From Lysobacter arseniciresistens ZS79 (lineage in GTDB: Bacteria > Pseudomonadota > Gammaproteobacteria > Xanthomonadales > Xanthomonadaceae), in NCBI RefSeq assembly GCF_000768335.1, contig NZ_AVPT01000021.1, forward strand, positions 1 through 45,190: 45,190 nucleotides of DNA. Reading direction: 5' to 3'. Positions 22,766 through 31,961 of the stretch are shown in pieces. A program made the translations under genes and the position numbers. The notes beneath the pieces were generated by a model that did no database searches, was not told where the DNA came from, and saw only the letters and a list, made by a program, of their open reading frames with translations. Numbering within the stretch: position 1 is the first letter of the stretch; each line of letters begins with the position of its first letter.

Positions 22766-22964
22766 ACGCACCTCGAAAGGTAGTTGGGGCTTCCCTTGGC
22801 CAGGGAGGCGGCGGCCCTGCCAGCCGCGGGTTCCGCGGTGGCGCGCGATGCAGGTGGTGGAACCCGCCACGCAGGGCGGTTGCTGGAACCGGCGGGCCGG
22901 AATCGCGCTTCCGGAGGGCCGCCTCGCCGACCCCCGTGGGGCGGCTGGACACAGCGAGCCGGGC

Positions 22965-22993
22965 ATTGTCGCGGTTTTTTCGACGTGGGGCAA
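22965..22993 (-). promoter_or_regulatory. Candidate sigma-70 promoter of rpmB-rpmG
   Basis: On the minus strand, TTGCCC (22993-22988) and GACAAT (22970-22965) are separated by exactly 17 bp that include an A-run. Each box matches consensus at 4 of 6. It lies in the gap between parB and rpmB and would start transcription near 22958. Confidence 0.5.
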
Positions 22994-23010
22994 GCGCCCC
23001 GGCGGGCGGA

Positions 23011-23967
23011 CTAGCCGGCGCCGTCGCCGCGCAGCCGCTCCAGCACGCCGTCGAGCGAGTCGAGGTCGCTGTAGTGGATCACCAGCCGCCCCTTGCCACC
23101 ACGCCCGTGCAGGACGTTGACCTTGGTGTTGAGCGACTCCGAAAGCTCGCGCTCGAGGCTGACGATGTCGGCCTGCGGCTTGGCCCGGGCCGGCTTGGCG
23201 CGCTTGCCCTCGGGCACCTTGCCGAGGGCGAACTGCTGCGCGCGGTGCTCGACCTCGCGCACCGACCAGCCGTGCTCGGCGGCGTCGGAGGCGAGCTTGC
23301 TGGCCAGTTCCGGCGACAGCGTCAGCAGCGCGCGGGCGTGGCCCATCTCCAGCCGGCGGCTCTCGACCAGCGCGCGGATCACCGGCGGCAGCTCCAGCAG
23401 GCGCAGCAGGTTGGACACCGCCGCGCGCGAGCGGCCGACGGCACCGGCGGCCTGTGCATGGGTCAGGTCGAACTCGTCGATCAGGCGCTGCAGCGCGGTC
23501 GCCTCTTCCAGCGGGTTGAGGTCCTCGCGCTGGATGTTCTCGATCAGCGCCATCGCCACCACGGTGCGGTCGTCGACCTCGCGCACCACCACCGGGATCT
23601 CGGCCAGGCCGGCGCGCTGGCTGGCGCGCCAGCGGCGCTCGCCGGCGATGATCTCGTAGGTGCGCGAGCCGCGGTTGCCGTCGCGCACCTCGCGCACGAC
23701 GATCGGCTGGATCACGCCCTGGGCGCGGATCGACTCGGCCAGCTCGTCGAGCTTCTCGTCGTCCCAGTGCTTGCGCGGCTGGTACTTGCCGGCGGTCAGT
23801 GCATCGACCGGCAGGTGGCGCAGGGTGTCGCTGCCGGTGGCCTCCAGCGACGGCGCCTCGGCGGCGGCCTTCGGCCCGAGCAGCGCCTCCAGCCCGCGGC
23901 CGAGCCCGCGCTTCTTGGCGGCGGCACCCTTGGCCGGCGCCTTGGCGATGGTCTCGTCTGCACTCAT
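23011..23967 (-). CDS. parB: Chromosome-partitioning protein ParB
   Basis: CTP-dependent clamp protein of 318 aa that loads on parS sites near the origin. The N-terminal [14 protein letters not shown] motif (about 18-31) is the ParA-contact region. The ParB/Srx CTPase core includes [12 protein letters not shown] (109-120) and [15 protein letters not shown] helix-turn-helix lies at about 167-189, and the C-terminal dimerisation domain ends in the [17 protein letters not shown] stretch. Its ATG overlaps the parA stop by 4 nt, so translation is coupled. No consensus parS site was seen in the window. Confidence 0.96.
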   Translation of the reverse strand: MSADETIAKAPAKGAAAKKRGLGRGLEALLGPKAAAEAPSLEATGSDTLRHLPVDALTAGKYQPRKHWDDEKLDELAESIRAQGVIQPIVVREVRDGNRGSRTYEIIAGERRWRASQRAGLAEIPVVVREVDDRTVVAMALIENIQREDLNPLEEATALQRLIDEFDLTHAQAAGAVGRSRAAVSNLLRLLELPPVIRALVESRRLEMGHARALLTLSPELASKLASDAAEHGWSVREVEHRAQQFALGKVPEGKRAKPARAKPQADIVSLERELSESLNTKVNVLHGRGGKGRLVIHYSDLDSLDGVLERLRGDGAG

Positions 23968-24767
23968 GCGGTGGCCTCCTGCGGCTGTGGCGTGGCCTGC
24001 TGGCGCTCGCGCTGGCGGCGCAGCACCTCGCCGGCCAGGCCGAGGTAGGCGATGCCGCCGCGGCTGGCCTTGTCGTAGCCGACGATGCTCTGGCCGTGGC
24101 TGGGTGCCTCGGCCAGGCGCACGTTGCGCGGCACGATGGTGCGGAACACCTTGTCGCCGAAATGGTGGGTGAGCTCGGCCGAGACCGCGTTGGCGAGGTT
24201 GTTGCGCACGTCGAACATGGTGCGCAGCACGCCTTCGATCTCCAGCGCCGGGTTGAGGTTGGCCTTGAGCGCCTCGATCGTGTCGAGCAGGGCGCTGATG
24301 CCTTCCAGCGCGTAGTACTCGCACTGCATCGGCACGATGATCGAGTCGGCCGCGGTCAGCGCGTTGAGGGTCAGCAGCGACAGCGCCGGCGGGCAATCGA
24401 CCAGGATGAAGTCGTAGTCGCCGGCGACCGGCGCGAGCGCCCGCTTGAGCTGCTGTTCGCGGCCGTCGACGCCCATCAGGCGGATCTCGGCGGCGGTCAG
24501 GTCGATGTTGCCCGGCAGCAGGTCGAAGTCCTCCGGCGCGCGCACGATCGCCTCGCGCGCGGCGGCCTCGCCCAGCAGCACCTCGCAGACCGAGGTCTCC
24601 AGCTCGCGCTTGTCGACGCCGCTGCCCATGGTGGCGTTGCCCTGCGGGTCGAGGTCGACCAGCAGCACCTTCTTCGGCGTGCGCGCGAGCGCGGCGGCAA
24701 GGTTGACCGCGGTGGTGGTCTTGCCGACCCCGCCCTTCTGGTTGGCGACGGCGATGATGCGGGCCAT
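23964..24767 (-). CDS. parA: Chromosome-partitioning ATPase ParA (Soj)
   Basis: Deviant Walker-type ATPase of 267 aa that drives origin segregation with ParB. The N-terminus [19 protein letters not shown] contains the signature Lys11 and Walker A (11-18). DLDPQGNAT is the A' motif and [18 protein letters not shown] is Walker B. It lacks an N-terminal DNA-binding domain, so it is the chromosomal Soj type rather than a plasmid type Ia ParA. It lies downstream of rsmG on the same strand, the usual rsmG-parA-parB order. A CATAAT box at 24839-24844 is a possible promoter. Confidence 0.97.
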   Translation of the reverse strand: MARIIAVANQKGGVGKTTTAVNLAAALARTPKKVLLVDLDPQGNATMGSGVDKRELETSVCEVLLGEAAAREAIVRAPEDFDLLPGNIDLTAAEIRLMGVDGREQQLKRALAPVAGDYDFILVDCPPALSLLTLNALTAADSIIVPMQCEYYALEGISALLDTIEALKANLNPALEIEGVLRTMFDVRNNLANAVSAELTHHFGDKVFRTIVPRNVRLAEAPSHGQSIVGYDKASRGGIAYLGLAGEVLRRQRERQQATPQPQEATA

Positions 24768-24838
24768 GCGGCTCGTCCCCGATTCTGTGGTGGTTCTGTG
24801 TGTGCGCAGGACGGCGCGTGGCGCCGGTCGGACAGGCG

Positions 24839-24844
24839 ATTATG
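24839..24844 (-). promoter_or_regulatory. -10-like box for parA-parB
   Basis: CATAAT on the minus strand (5 of 6 to consensus), 72-77 nt upstream of parA, in the 158-bp gap after rsmG. No good -35 partner is visible. Confidence 0.35.
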
Positions 24845-24925
24845 CCCGCCTCGGCCGGGGCTTGCCCGAACGGGGCCGACGGTGCCGATGCTCGCGCGTG
24901 CCGGCGGCGGCCGGCGTGACTGCGG

Positions 24926-25615
24926 TCACGGCCGCGCGGATGCGTCCCGGTCGTCGTTGCGGCCAACCACCACCAGGTGGCGTTCGGCGGCCAGGCCGGG
25001 GACCCGCAGCGGGTGCGATTCGAGCATCGTCCAGCCGGCGGGCAGGGCGGCGATCTCGTCGGCGGGGTAGACGCCCTTCATCGCCAGCAGGCGGCCGCCG
25101 GGGCGCAGCAGGTGGCCGCCAAGCTCGACGATCAGCGGCAGCGTCGCCAGTGCGCGCGCGGTGATCGCGTCGTAGCGGCCGGGCTCGTCCAGCGCCTCGA
25201 TGCGCGACTGGGCCACGCGTACGTCGGCCAGCGACAGCCTGCGGATCGCCTCGCGCATGAAGCGCGCCTTCTTGCCGTTGCTCTCGACCAGGGTCACGCG
25301 CAGGCCGGGCCGGGCGATCGCCAGCGGGATGCCGGGCAGGCCGGCGCCGGTGCCGAGGTCGGCCAGTGTGCCGCCGGCCGCGGCAATGCCGGCGACGAAC
25401 GGATGCATCGCCAGCGAATCGAGCAGGTGCTTGTCGACCATCTCCAGCGGGTCGCGCACCGCGGTCAGGTTGTAGGTGCGGTTCCAGCGCAGCAGCAGCG
25501 CGAGGTAGTCCAGCAACGGCCCGGCCAGCGCGCGGTCAAGGCCGAGCGTGTCGAGGCCGGCGGCGAGGTGGGTATCGAGTTGCGTGCGCAGCGCGGGCGG
25601 GAGGGCGTCGTTCAT
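24926..25615 (-). CDS. rsmG: 16S rRNA (guanine527-N7)-methyltransferase RsmG
   Basis: SAM-dependent methyltransferase of 229 aa that modifies G527 of 16S rRNA (formerly GidB). The [16 protein letters not shown] stretch (84-99) is the SAM-binding loop. [17 protein letters not shown] and the ITARALATL block are typical of RsmG. The ATG at 25615 has no ribosome site and sits 8 nt past the stop of the phosphopantetheinyl transferase gene, so it is either translationally coupled or read from a leaderless message (CATAAT ends 7 nt before the ATG). It precedes parA-parB as in many bacteria. Confidence 0.95.
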   Translation of the reverse strand: MNDALPPALRTQLDTHLAAGLDTLGLDRALAGPLLDYLALLLRWNRTYNLTAVRDPLEMVDKHLLDSLAMHPFVAGIAAAGGTLADLGTGAGLPGIPLAIARPGLRVTLVESNGKKARFMREAIRRLSLADVRVAQSRIEALDEPGRYDAITARALATLPLIVELGGHLLRPGGRLLAMKGVYPADEIAALPAGWTMLESHPLRVPGLAAERHLVVVGRNDDRDASARP

Positions 25616-25623
25616 CGGCGCGA

Positions 25624-26220
25624 TTATGCCGCGGGCGCCGCCGGCGGCCGCCGCCACGCGAGTGCGCCGAGGTAGCCGGGGGCCGGCCGCAACTGCCGCA
25701 GCTGCCAGTCGGCCGGTGCGCCGAGGGCGGGGTCGCAGCCGGCCAAACGCGGCTCGCCGTCGTCGTCGATCACGATGTGCAGACGGTCCAGCCCGAACGA
25801 CAGCCCGCGCCCGTGCGCCTTCAGCACGGCCTCCTTGGCGCACCACAGGCGGATGAACGCATCGGTGCGCGTCGATGGCGGCCGCGCGGCCAGCCAGTCG
25901 GCCTCGCGCGGGTCGAAGAAGCGCCGCGCCAGTTCCCCCGCGCGCGGCCGCGGGCGCAACCATTCCAGGTCGACCCCGACCCGCAGCCGGTGGCCCAGCG
26001 CCACCAGCAGGCCTTCGCCGCTGTGGCTCCAGCTGCAGTCGGCGTCGTCGAGCGGCGGCCCCAGTTGCGGGCGGCCGCGGCCGGTCCGGGACAGCGGCAA
26101 CGTTATGGCGTCGTGTCCCAGCTGCGCCGCCAGCCAGGCCCGCGCGAGTGGCTCGGCACGGGCGCGGCGCGGCAACGGCAGGAACGTCCAGCGCGGCGGC
26201 GGTGGCGCAGACAGGGACAT
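25624..26220 (-). CDS. 4'-phosphopantetheinyl transferase (Sfp-type superfamily)
   Basis: Transfers phosphopantetheine from CoA to a serine of acyl or peptidyl carrier proteins. It has 198 aa. Visible motifs are [12 protein letters not shown] (64-75), VGVDLEWL (81-88, with metal ligands Asp84 and Glu86) and [16 protein letters not shown] (126-141, with the catalytic Glu130 and Lys134). The order and spacing fit the Sfp/HetI family rather than the shorter AcpS. The carrier-protein partner is not in the window. It is divergent from an AMP-forming ligase across 83 bp, and both could serve a polyketide-like pigment or lipid pathway (inference). rsmG follows after 8 nt. Confidence 0.9.
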   Translation of the reverse strand: MSLSAPPPPRWTFLPLPRRARAEPLARAWLAAQLGHDAITLPLSRTGRGRPQLGPPLDDADCSWSHSGEGLLVALGHRLRVGVDLEWLRPRPRAGELARRFFDPREADWLAARPPSTRTDAFIRLWCAKEAVLKAHGRGLSFGLDRLHIVIDDDGEPRLAGCDPALGAPADWQLRQLRPAPGYLGALAWRRPPAAPAA

Positions 26221-26303
26221 GAAAGCTCGGTTGGCGCGTGGCCGGCGGGCCAGCGTAAGCTAATCCACAGGGGGCGGCGTGGCCGCAGGAACACAGAAGA
26301 ACA

Positions 26304-27665
26304 ATGTCCGCGGTGATTGAAACCACTGCCGCGCAGGTCGCCTCGGGCGCGCGCGCGGCGTTGACGATGGGGGCGCCCGGGCGTGCGATCGCGTTCGACG
26401 CCCGCGGCGACATCCTGCTTGAGCAATTCCGCCGCGAGGTCCGTGGCGTGGCCGCGACGCTGCCGGCGGCGCCGTACGCAATCAACCTGTGCGAGGACCG
26501 CTACCGGTTCCTGGTCGCGTTCTGCGCGGCCGCCTCGCGCGGGCAGGTCACGCTGCTGCCGTCCTCGCGCGCCGCGGCGGTGGTCGACGAAGTGCTGGCC
26601 GCGCACCCCGGCAGCTACTGCCTCGGCGACCAGCCGCTCGATCCGGTGCCACCGCATTACACCTGCCTGCCGCCGCAGCTGCCGCAGCTCGACGGCGGCC
26701 CGCTCGACATCGCCGCCGACGCGCTGGTCGCGATCGGCTTCACCTCCGGCAGCACCGGCCAACCGAGCGCCAACCGCAAGCACTGGAGCTCGTTCCGCCG
26801 CAGCACCGCGCAGAACCTCGCCGCGCTGGCCGACCTGCTCGATCGCCACGGCAGCACCCACGTGGTCGCCACGGTGCCACCGCAGCACATGTACGGCATG
26901 GAGATGTCGGTGCTGCTGCCGCTGCTGGGGCCGGTCGCGGTGCACGGCGCGCGGCCGTTCTTCCCGCAGGACGTCGCCCGCGCGCTGGCCGAGGCGATCA
27001 CCCCGCCGCTGCTGGTGACCACCCCGGTCCACCTGCGCGCGCTGCTGGAATCGGGCATCGGCCTGCCTCCGCTGGCCGGCATCGTGTCGGCGACCGCGCC
27101 GCTGCCGGCCGAACTGGCGCAGGCCGCCGAGGTCCGCTTCGGCTGCGAGGTGCGCGAGGTGTTCGGCTCGACCGAGACCTGCGTGTTCGCCCGCCGCCGC
27201 ACCGCGGTCGAGACCGCCTGGACCCTGCTGCCGGGCGTGCGCCTGGCGCCGCAGCCCGATGGCACCGCGGTGCACGCGCCGCACCTCGACCACCCGGTGG
27301 TGCTGGCCGACCTGGTGGAACTGTGCGCCGACGGCCGCTTCGAGCTGCGCGGCCGCAACGCCGACCTGCTGGAGATCGCCGGCAAGCGCGCCTCGCTGGC
27401 CGACCTGACCCGCAAGCTGCTGGCGGTGCCGGGCGTGGTCGATGGCGTGGTGCTGCAACTGGATGCCCGCGACGGCGCCGGCGTGCGCCGGATCGCCGCG
27501 CTCGCGGTGGCTCCGGGGCTGGACGCCGCGGCGATCCTGGCGGCGCTGCGGCGCCAGGTCGACCCGGTGTTCCTGCCGCGCCGGCTGCGTTGCGTCGACA
27601 CCCTGCCGCGCAACGACACCGGCAAGCTGCCGCGGCACGCGCTGCTGGCCCTGCTGGAGGGGTGA
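26304..27665 (+). CDS. AMP-forming acyl/aryl ligase (ANL superfamily)
   Basis: Adenylate-forming enzyme of 453 aa. [13 protein letters not shown] (145-157) is the phosphate loop, although the usual Lys after Pro is Ser. [15 protein letters not shown] is the A5 core motif, [17 protein letters not shown] is the A8 hinge region, and [12 protein letters not shown] carries the catalytic Lys441. It is shorter than typical acyl-CoA synthetases, and its N-terminal domain is compact. Similar stand-alone ligases occur in aryl-polyene/xanthomonadin gene sets of this bacterial group, and the adjacent phosphopantetheinyl transferase is consistent with loading a carrier protein. Substrate and pathway cannot be fixed from sequence. 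The weak hairpin after the stop has no T tract. Confidence 0.85.
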   Translation: MSAVIETTAAQVASGARAALTMGAPGRAIAFDARGDILLEQFRREVRGVAATLPAAPYAINLCEDRYRFLVAFCAAASRGQVTLLPSSRAAAVVDEVLAAHPGSYCLGDQPLDPVPPHYTCLPPQLPQLDGGPLDIAADALVAIGFTSGSTGQPSANRKHWSSFRRSTAQNLAALADLLDRHGSTHVVATVPPQHMYGMEMSVLLPLLGPVAVHGARPFFPQDVARALAEAITPPLLVTTPVHLRALLESGIGLPPLAGIVSATAPLPAELAQAAEVRFGCEVREVFGSTETCVFARRRTAVETAWTLLPGVRLAPQPDGTAVHAPHLDHPVVLADLVELCADGRFELRGRNADLLEIAGKRASLADLTRKLLAVPGVVDGVVLQLDARDGAGVRRIAALAVAPGLDAAAILAALRRQVDPVFLPRRLRCVDTLPRNDTGKLPRHALLALLEG

Positions 27666-27802
27666 CAGACCGCCCGTTCAGGCGGCCGTGGCGGCGCCCG
27701 TTAATTCCCCACATCGCCGTCACGTGGGCCTATACAGACTGAAATCCGCCCCCACGCAGGGGTGCGTTCCCACCCTCTGTAACGGACCAAGGAGACACAA
27801 CC

Positions 27803-28075
27803 ATGATGGGTATCATCATTTGGCTGATCGTTGGCGGCATCATCGGCTGGATCGCCAGCATGATCATGAAGACGGATGCGCAGCAGGGCATCTTCCTGAA
27901 CATCATCGTCGGCATCATCGGCGCCTTCCTCGGCGGCTGGATCGGCAGCATGCTGGGCCTGGGTGGCGACATCAACGACGGTGATTTCAGCCTGTCGGGC
28001 CTGTTGCTGTCGCTGGTCGGCGCGATCATCCTGCTGGCGATCGTCAACCTGTTCCGCCGCGGCCGGGTACGCTGA
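27803..28075 (+). CDS. GlsB/YeaQ/YmgE-family small membrane protein
   Basis: A 90-residue hydrophobic protein with three predicted membrane helices and Gly-rich packing (IIGWIASMIMK, NIIVGIIGAFLGGWIGSMLG, LLLSLVGAIILLAIVNLF), typical of the transglycosylase-associated/GlsB family. Relatives are often induced by general or envelope stress; no enzyme activity is established. AAGGAG lies 8 nt upstream. It has its own 137-bp upstream gap and an intrinsic terminator, so it is probably a single-gene unit. There is an adjacent second ATG at the start (MM), which does not affect the call. Confidence 0.92.
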   Translation: MMGIIIWLIVGGIIGWIASMIMKTDAQQGIFLNIIVGIIGAFLGGWIGSMLGLGGDINDGDFSLSGLLLSLVGAIILLAIVNLFRRGRVR

Positions 28076-28096
28076 GTCCGGCTGTAAGGTGGATCG

Positions 28097-28124
28097 AAAA
28101 GCCCGGCACCCCGCCGGGCTTTTT
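28097..28124 (+). terminator. Rho-independent terminator after the GlsB-family gene
   Basis: A perfect 11-bp stem (28097-28107 with 28113-28123) with a 5-nt loop and a T run, 21 bp past the stop codon. The complementary A run could also let it work on the other strand, but no gene needs that here. Confidence 0.9.
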
Positions 28125-28251
28125 GTTGCGGCCCGCGTCATGGCTCCGCGCGGGCCGCGGAAACCGGCACGGGCCGAACTGACGGGTCGGGCAAGGTCGC
28201 CCGCGGCGGTCGATGCGAAGATGCCGGCTGGCCCCGGAACCCGAGTCGCCC

Positions 28252-30087
28252 GTGAACCTCCGCCATCCAGTCCTGTTCGCCTGCATCACCGCCGCCCATC
28301 TCGCGCTTGCCGCCCCGGCCGCGCTCGCCGACGCGCCGGCATCCGCGCAGGCCGCCGCCACGGACGCCGCGGCCGCGCCCAGTGCCGCCGACCGGCAATT
28401 CACCGCCATCCATGAACGCGAGTGGGAGTGGCGCCGGCAGCAGTTCGGCATGGCCGACGAGGACAGCGCCGGCGATGACGCCCGGCATACCCTGCCGTCG
28501 GTCGACCCGGCCAGCCAGGCCGCGCGGCTGGAGGTCTGGGAAGGCGTGCTGGCCGAGCTCGACGCCCTCGCCACCACCGCGCTGTCGCCGGAGAACCGCA
28601 TCCACCTCGCGGTCTACCGCCCGCAGATCGAGAACCTCGCCGCCGAGGTGCGCTTCCGCGGCTACCAGATGCCGTTCAACTCCGACTCGTCGTTCTGGTC
28701 GAACCTCGGCTTCATGGCCCGCGGCGACTTCGACGGCGTCGGCGACTACCGCGCCTACATCGACCGCCTCGCCGACGTGCCGCGCTACTTCGACCAGCAG
28801 ATCGCCAACATGCGCGACGGCCTGGCGCGCGGCTTCAGCGTGCCGCGCGCGGTGCTCGACGGCCGCGACGTATCGATCGCGATGGTGGCCGAACTCGACG
28901 ACCCGACCGCGTCGTCGCTGTACGAACCGTTCAACAGGCTGCCGGCGACGATCCCGGCCGACGTGCAGGCGCAGCTGCGTGCCGACGCCCGCAAGGCGAT
29001 CGCCGAGCGCGTGATCCCCGCCCACCGCGAGCTGCTCGCGTTTTTCCGCGAGGAGTACGTGCCGCAGGCCCGACCCACCCTCGGCGCCTCCGAGCTGCCC
29101 GACGGCGAGGCGTACTACCGCCAGCAGATCCGCGAATACACCACGCTCGACCTCTCGCCCGACGAGATCCACCGCATCGGCCTCGCCGAGGTCGCCAGGA
29201 TCCGCGCCGAAATGGACAAGGTGATCGACAGGACCGGGTTCGACGGCAGCTTCGCCGAGTTCCTGCACTTCCTGCGCACCGATCCGCAGTTCTACGCCAA
29301 GACCCCGCAGGAGCTGCTCAACCACGCCGCCTGGATCGCCAAGCGCATCGACGCGGTGGTCGGCGACTACATCGGCACCCTGCCGCGCGCGCGCTTCACT
29401 ATCGTCCCGGTGCCGCCGGAGATCGCGCCGTTCTGGACCGCCGGCCGCGGCGGCAACAACACCTACTGGCTCAACACCTACGACCTGCCGTCGCGCCCGC
29501 TGTACAACCTGCCGGCGCTGACCCTGCACGAGGCCTCGCCCGGCCACGCGCTGCAGGGTGCGCTGGCCGAGGAGCAGAAGGCGCTGCCGGACTTCCGCCG
29601 CCACACCTACATCTCCGCCTTTGGCGAGGGCTGGGGCCTGTACGTCGAGAAGCTCGGCGAGGAAATGGGCATCTACGAAACCCCGTACCAGCAGTTCGGA
29701 CGCCTGACCTACGAGATGTGGCGCGCCTGCCGGCTGGTGATCGATACCGGCGTGCACGCCAAGGGCTGGACCCGCGAGCAGGCACTGGCCTACCTGCGCG
29801 ACAACACCGCGCTGAGCGAGCACGAGGTCACCACCGAGGTCGACCGCTACATCTCGTGGCCCGGCCAGGCGCTGAGCTACAAGCTCGGCGAGCTGGCGAT
29901 CGTGCGGCTGCGCGGCGAGGCCGAGCAGGCGCTCGGCGCCGACTTCGATATCAAGGCCTTCCACGACATGGTGCTGGCGCTGGGCTCGGTGCCGCTGCCG
30001 GTGCTGGAAACGCAGGTGCGCGCGTTCATCGCGGACCGCGCGGCCGCGGCGAAGGAGAAATCCGCGGCGAAGACCGCGGCGCGCTAG
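28252..30087 (+). CDS. DUF885-family exported protein, probable zinc peptidase
   Basis: Exported protein of 611 aa. The start is set at a GTG (28252) because it begins a clean signal peptide (about 1-28, ending AALADA); an ATG at 28213 would add 13 charged residues. The body has the DUF885 pattern, with LTLHEASPGHALQ (about 423-435) giving His426, Glu427 and His432, a HExxxxH-like metal motif, then FGEGWGLYVEKL and the YISWPGQALSYKLGELAI block. Family members are treated as metallopeptidase-like, but substrates are mostly unknown. Its stop codon overlaps the stop of the convergent tssA gene by 3 bp. Confidence 0.88.
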   Translation: MNLRHPVLFACITAAHLALAAPAALADAPASAQAAATDAAAAPSAADRQFTAIHEREWEWRRQQFGMADEDSAGDDARHTLPSVDPASQAARLEVWEGVLAELDALATTALSPENRIHLAVYRPQIENLAAEVRFRGYQMPFNSDSSFWSNLGFMARGDFDGVGDYRAYIDRLADVPRYFDQQIANMRDGLARGFSVPRAVLDGRDVSIAMVAELDDPTASSLYEPFNRLPATIPADVQAQLRADARKAIAERVIPAHRELLAFFREEYVPQARPTLGASELPDGEAYYRQQIREYTTLDLSPDEIHRIGLAEVARIRAEMDKVIDRTGFDGSFAEFLHFLRTDPQFYAKTPQELLNHAAWIAKRIDAVVGDYIGTLPRARFTIVPVPPEIAPFWTAGRGGNNTYWLNTYDLPSRPLYNLPALTLHEASPGHALQGALAEEQKALPDFRRHTYISAFGEGWGLYVEKLGEEMGIYETPYQQFGRLTYEMWRACRLVIDTGVHAKGWTREQALAYLRDNTALSEHEVTTEVDRYISWPGQALSYKLGELAIVRLRGEAEQALGADFDIKAFHDMVLALGSVPLPVLETQVRAFIADRAAAAKEKSAAKTAAR

Positions 30088-31118
30088 TCGTCCGAATCGC
30101 CCGGGCGGGCGACGTCGAGCAGGTCTTCCAGCTGGCCGAGCACGGCGTCGTCGCGGATCACCCGCTTGAGCCAGGCGTGCAGGGGCATCTCGCCCCAGTG
30201 CGCGGCCTTGTCGGCGAGGTAGGCGACCGGGCTGTGCGGCTCGGTGCGGCGGAACCAGTTGGCGACGTTGCGCAACTGCGCGATCGCCTCGGCGCGGCTG
30301 GTGATCTCGCCGTTGCGTGCGGCCGGCGCCGCGGCCGCGGCGGTGCCGGGCGCGGTGCCAGGTGCGGCCGGCGCGTCGTCGGCGAGGTCGACCAGCACGC
30401 CGGCCTCGCGGGCGAAGCGCTGCACGGTGTCGTCGAGCCGGGCCAGCTGGTCGCGCAGCGCGGTGAAGCTGGGACCGTCCTGGCCGAGCCGTTCGTCGAC
30501 CACCTGCTCCAGCGCGGCCAGAGATTCCTGGCACAGCGGCATCGCGTTGCTCAGCTGCAGGTAGAACTCGTGCGGGGTATCGCGGCGCGCGGCTTCCATC
30601 GTCTCCAGCGTCGGGCCGTCGCCGTCGTCGCCCTGGCGCGCGCGCGCGGCCTCGAAGTCGGCCAGGCCGAACCGGCCCTGCGGCGCGCGGGTCAGCGGGA
30701 CCTGCCGCAGCCAGTCGCCGGAATGGCCGATCAGCCACACCAGGTTGCCGATGCGCTGCTCCAGGTCGCCGTCCTCGACCGCGGGATGGACATCGTCCCA
30801 GTAGCGCTCGCACAGCCCGGTCAGCAGCCGGTAGCCGGCGGTCAGCCCCTCGATGCCGTGGTTGCGCGCCTGCGCCTCGGTCCACCACACCGCCAGCCGC
30901 AGGTCCTTGCTGCGCTCGCGCAGCAGCTGGCTGCACTGGCGCGCGACCGCCGGCCAGTCGGCGGTCTTGAGTTCGGTCACCCACTCGCCCTGTTCCAGCG
31001 ACGGGTCATCGGCGCGGCGCGCCTCCTGGATGGTGTCGTACTCCAGCGAGAACGACAGGTCCTCGCCGGTCGGGCGGCTGTCGGAGACGGGCTGCAGCAG
31101 GGTGTCGAAATCGAGCAT
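30084..31118 (-). CDS. tssA: Type VI secretion protein TssA (short, TssA1-like)
   Basis: Baseplate-associated organiser of sheath assembly, 344 aa. The ImpA N-terminal domain covers about 10-130 (DFDTLLQPVSDSRPTGEDL through GLTAGYRLLTGLCERYWDDVHP). An Ala/Pro linker (about 247-270) leads to a short C-terminal domain with RAEAIAQLRNVANWFRRTEPHSP and a closing YLADKAAHWGEMPLHAWL block. Length and layout resemble P. aeruginosa TssA1 rather than long TagA-like forms. It is the last gene of the minus arm, 32 bp after tssL. An upstream extension of the frame to 31613 lies inside tssL and was not used. Confidence 0.93.
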   Translation of the reverse strand: MLDFDTLLQPVSDSRPTGEDLSFSLEYDTIQEARRADDPSLEQGEWVTELKTADWPAVARQCSQLLRERSKDLRLAVWWTEAQARNHGIEGLTAGYRLLTGLCERYWDDVHPAVEDGDLEQRIGNLVWLIGHSGDWLRQVPLTRAPQGRFGLADFEAARARQGDDGDGPTLETMEAARRDTPHEFYLQLSNAMPLCQESLAALEQVVDERLGQDGPSFTALRDQLARLDDTVQRFAREAGVLVDLADDAPAAPGTAPGTAAAAAPAARNGEITSRAEAIAQLRNVANWFRRTEPHSPVAYLADKAAHWGEMPLHAWLKRVIRDDAVLGQLEDLLDVARPGDSDD

Positions 31119-31150
31119 GGCGGTCCGGGCGGGGTGGCCGCCCGCTCGGG

Positions 31151-31939
31151 TCAGGGCAGGGTGATGGTCAGGTGGGCGGTGCGCTCGGGCAGCTGCACTA
31201 CCTTGTCGTAGCCGGCCAGCTGCTGGCCGGTGTCGCGCTCGAGCAGGGCGGCGATGCCGAAGTAGCCCAGCAGGCCGACCCCGGCCAGCACCGCGGCCGG
31301 CGCCCAGAGCGGCATCACCCGGCGCAGCGCGTGGGTGACCTGGTCGGGCGGTGCGCGGTGCGGCGCGAAGCCGGTGCGGCGGCCTTTCAGGTAGACGATC
31401 TCGTCGCCGAGCCGTGCCACCAGATAGCCGAGCTTTTCCGGCCCTTCCAGCCGGTACTTGCCCTCGAAGCCGAGCAGCAGGCAGTAGTGGTAGACCTCCA
31501 GCGACGGCAGCCGCGGCGCGCCCTGCGCGCGCAACTCCTCCAGCCGGTCGAAGAAGTGCTCGCCGGCGAGGTGCTCGCCGAACAGCCGCAGTTGCAGCGG
31601 GTTGCATTCCCACGCATCGCGCAGCGGCGAGGGCTGGGTCAGCATCGCCTCGTCGACCGCGGCGCAGAATGCGTACTTGGCCGCGTAGACATCCTCGGCG
31701 GCGATGCCGAGGCGGTTGGCGCCGCGCTCTACGCCGTCGAGGAAACGCTGCACCGCGTCGACGAACGACTTCTCCGAGACCGGCAGCCGGCCGCGCTTGA
31801 GCAGCATCAGCAGGTAGAAGCCGTCGCCCATCAGGTCGAGCAGGCTGCGCGGGTTGGCCGCGCCGGTGCCGGCGGGCGCGGCCTGGGCCGGCGAGAGCGA
31901 CGGCATGTGCCGGGGAACGGGCGGTTGCGGGTATTCCAT
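31151..31939 (-). CDS. tssL: Type VI secretion protein TssL (DotU/IcmH)
   Basis: Inner-membrane component of the TssJ-TssL-TssM complex, 262 aa. A Pro-rich N-terminus leads to the cytoplasmic DotU domain (about 32-195), with NPLQLRLFGEHLAGEHFFDRL (113-133) as the most recognisable block. One transmembrane helix lies at about 209-233 and only about 28 residues follow. There is no C-terminal OmpA-like peptidoglycan-binding domain, so peptidoglycan anchoring must come from another protein if it occurs. The gene sits between tssK and tssA; its usual neighbour tssM is absent. Confidence 0.94.
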   Translation of the reverse strand: MEYPQPPVPRHMPSLSPAQAAPAGTGAANPRSLLDLMGDGFYLLMLLKRGRLPVSEKSFVDAVQRFLDGVERGANRLGIAAEDVYAAKYAFCAAVDEAMLTQPSPLRDAWECNPLQLRLFGEHLAGEHFFDRLEELRAQGAPRLPSLEVYHYCLLLGFEGKYRLEGPEKLGYLVARLGDEIVYLKGRRTGFAPHRAPPDQVTHALRRVMPLWAPAAVLAGVGLLGYFGIAALLERDTGQQLAGYDKVVQLPERTAHLTITLP

Positions 31940-31961
31940 GACTTCCGTGTCCGAGAGGGGG

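Noticed and set aside
23011-24966. 651-codon frame read as one protein including ParB
   Set aside because: Only the last 318 codons are ParB; the rest is out of frame with parA, which is a complete ParA. The ATGA overlap marks the real junction.
23011-25615. parS centromere site near parA-parB
   Set aside because: I looked for the conserved TGTTTCACGTGAAACA palindrome and found no copy or close variant in the window.
27669-27690. Hairpin after the AMP-forming ligase as a terminator
   Set aside because: Only a 5-bp CCGCC/GGCGG stem and no T run, so it does not meet the pattern of an intrinsic terminator.
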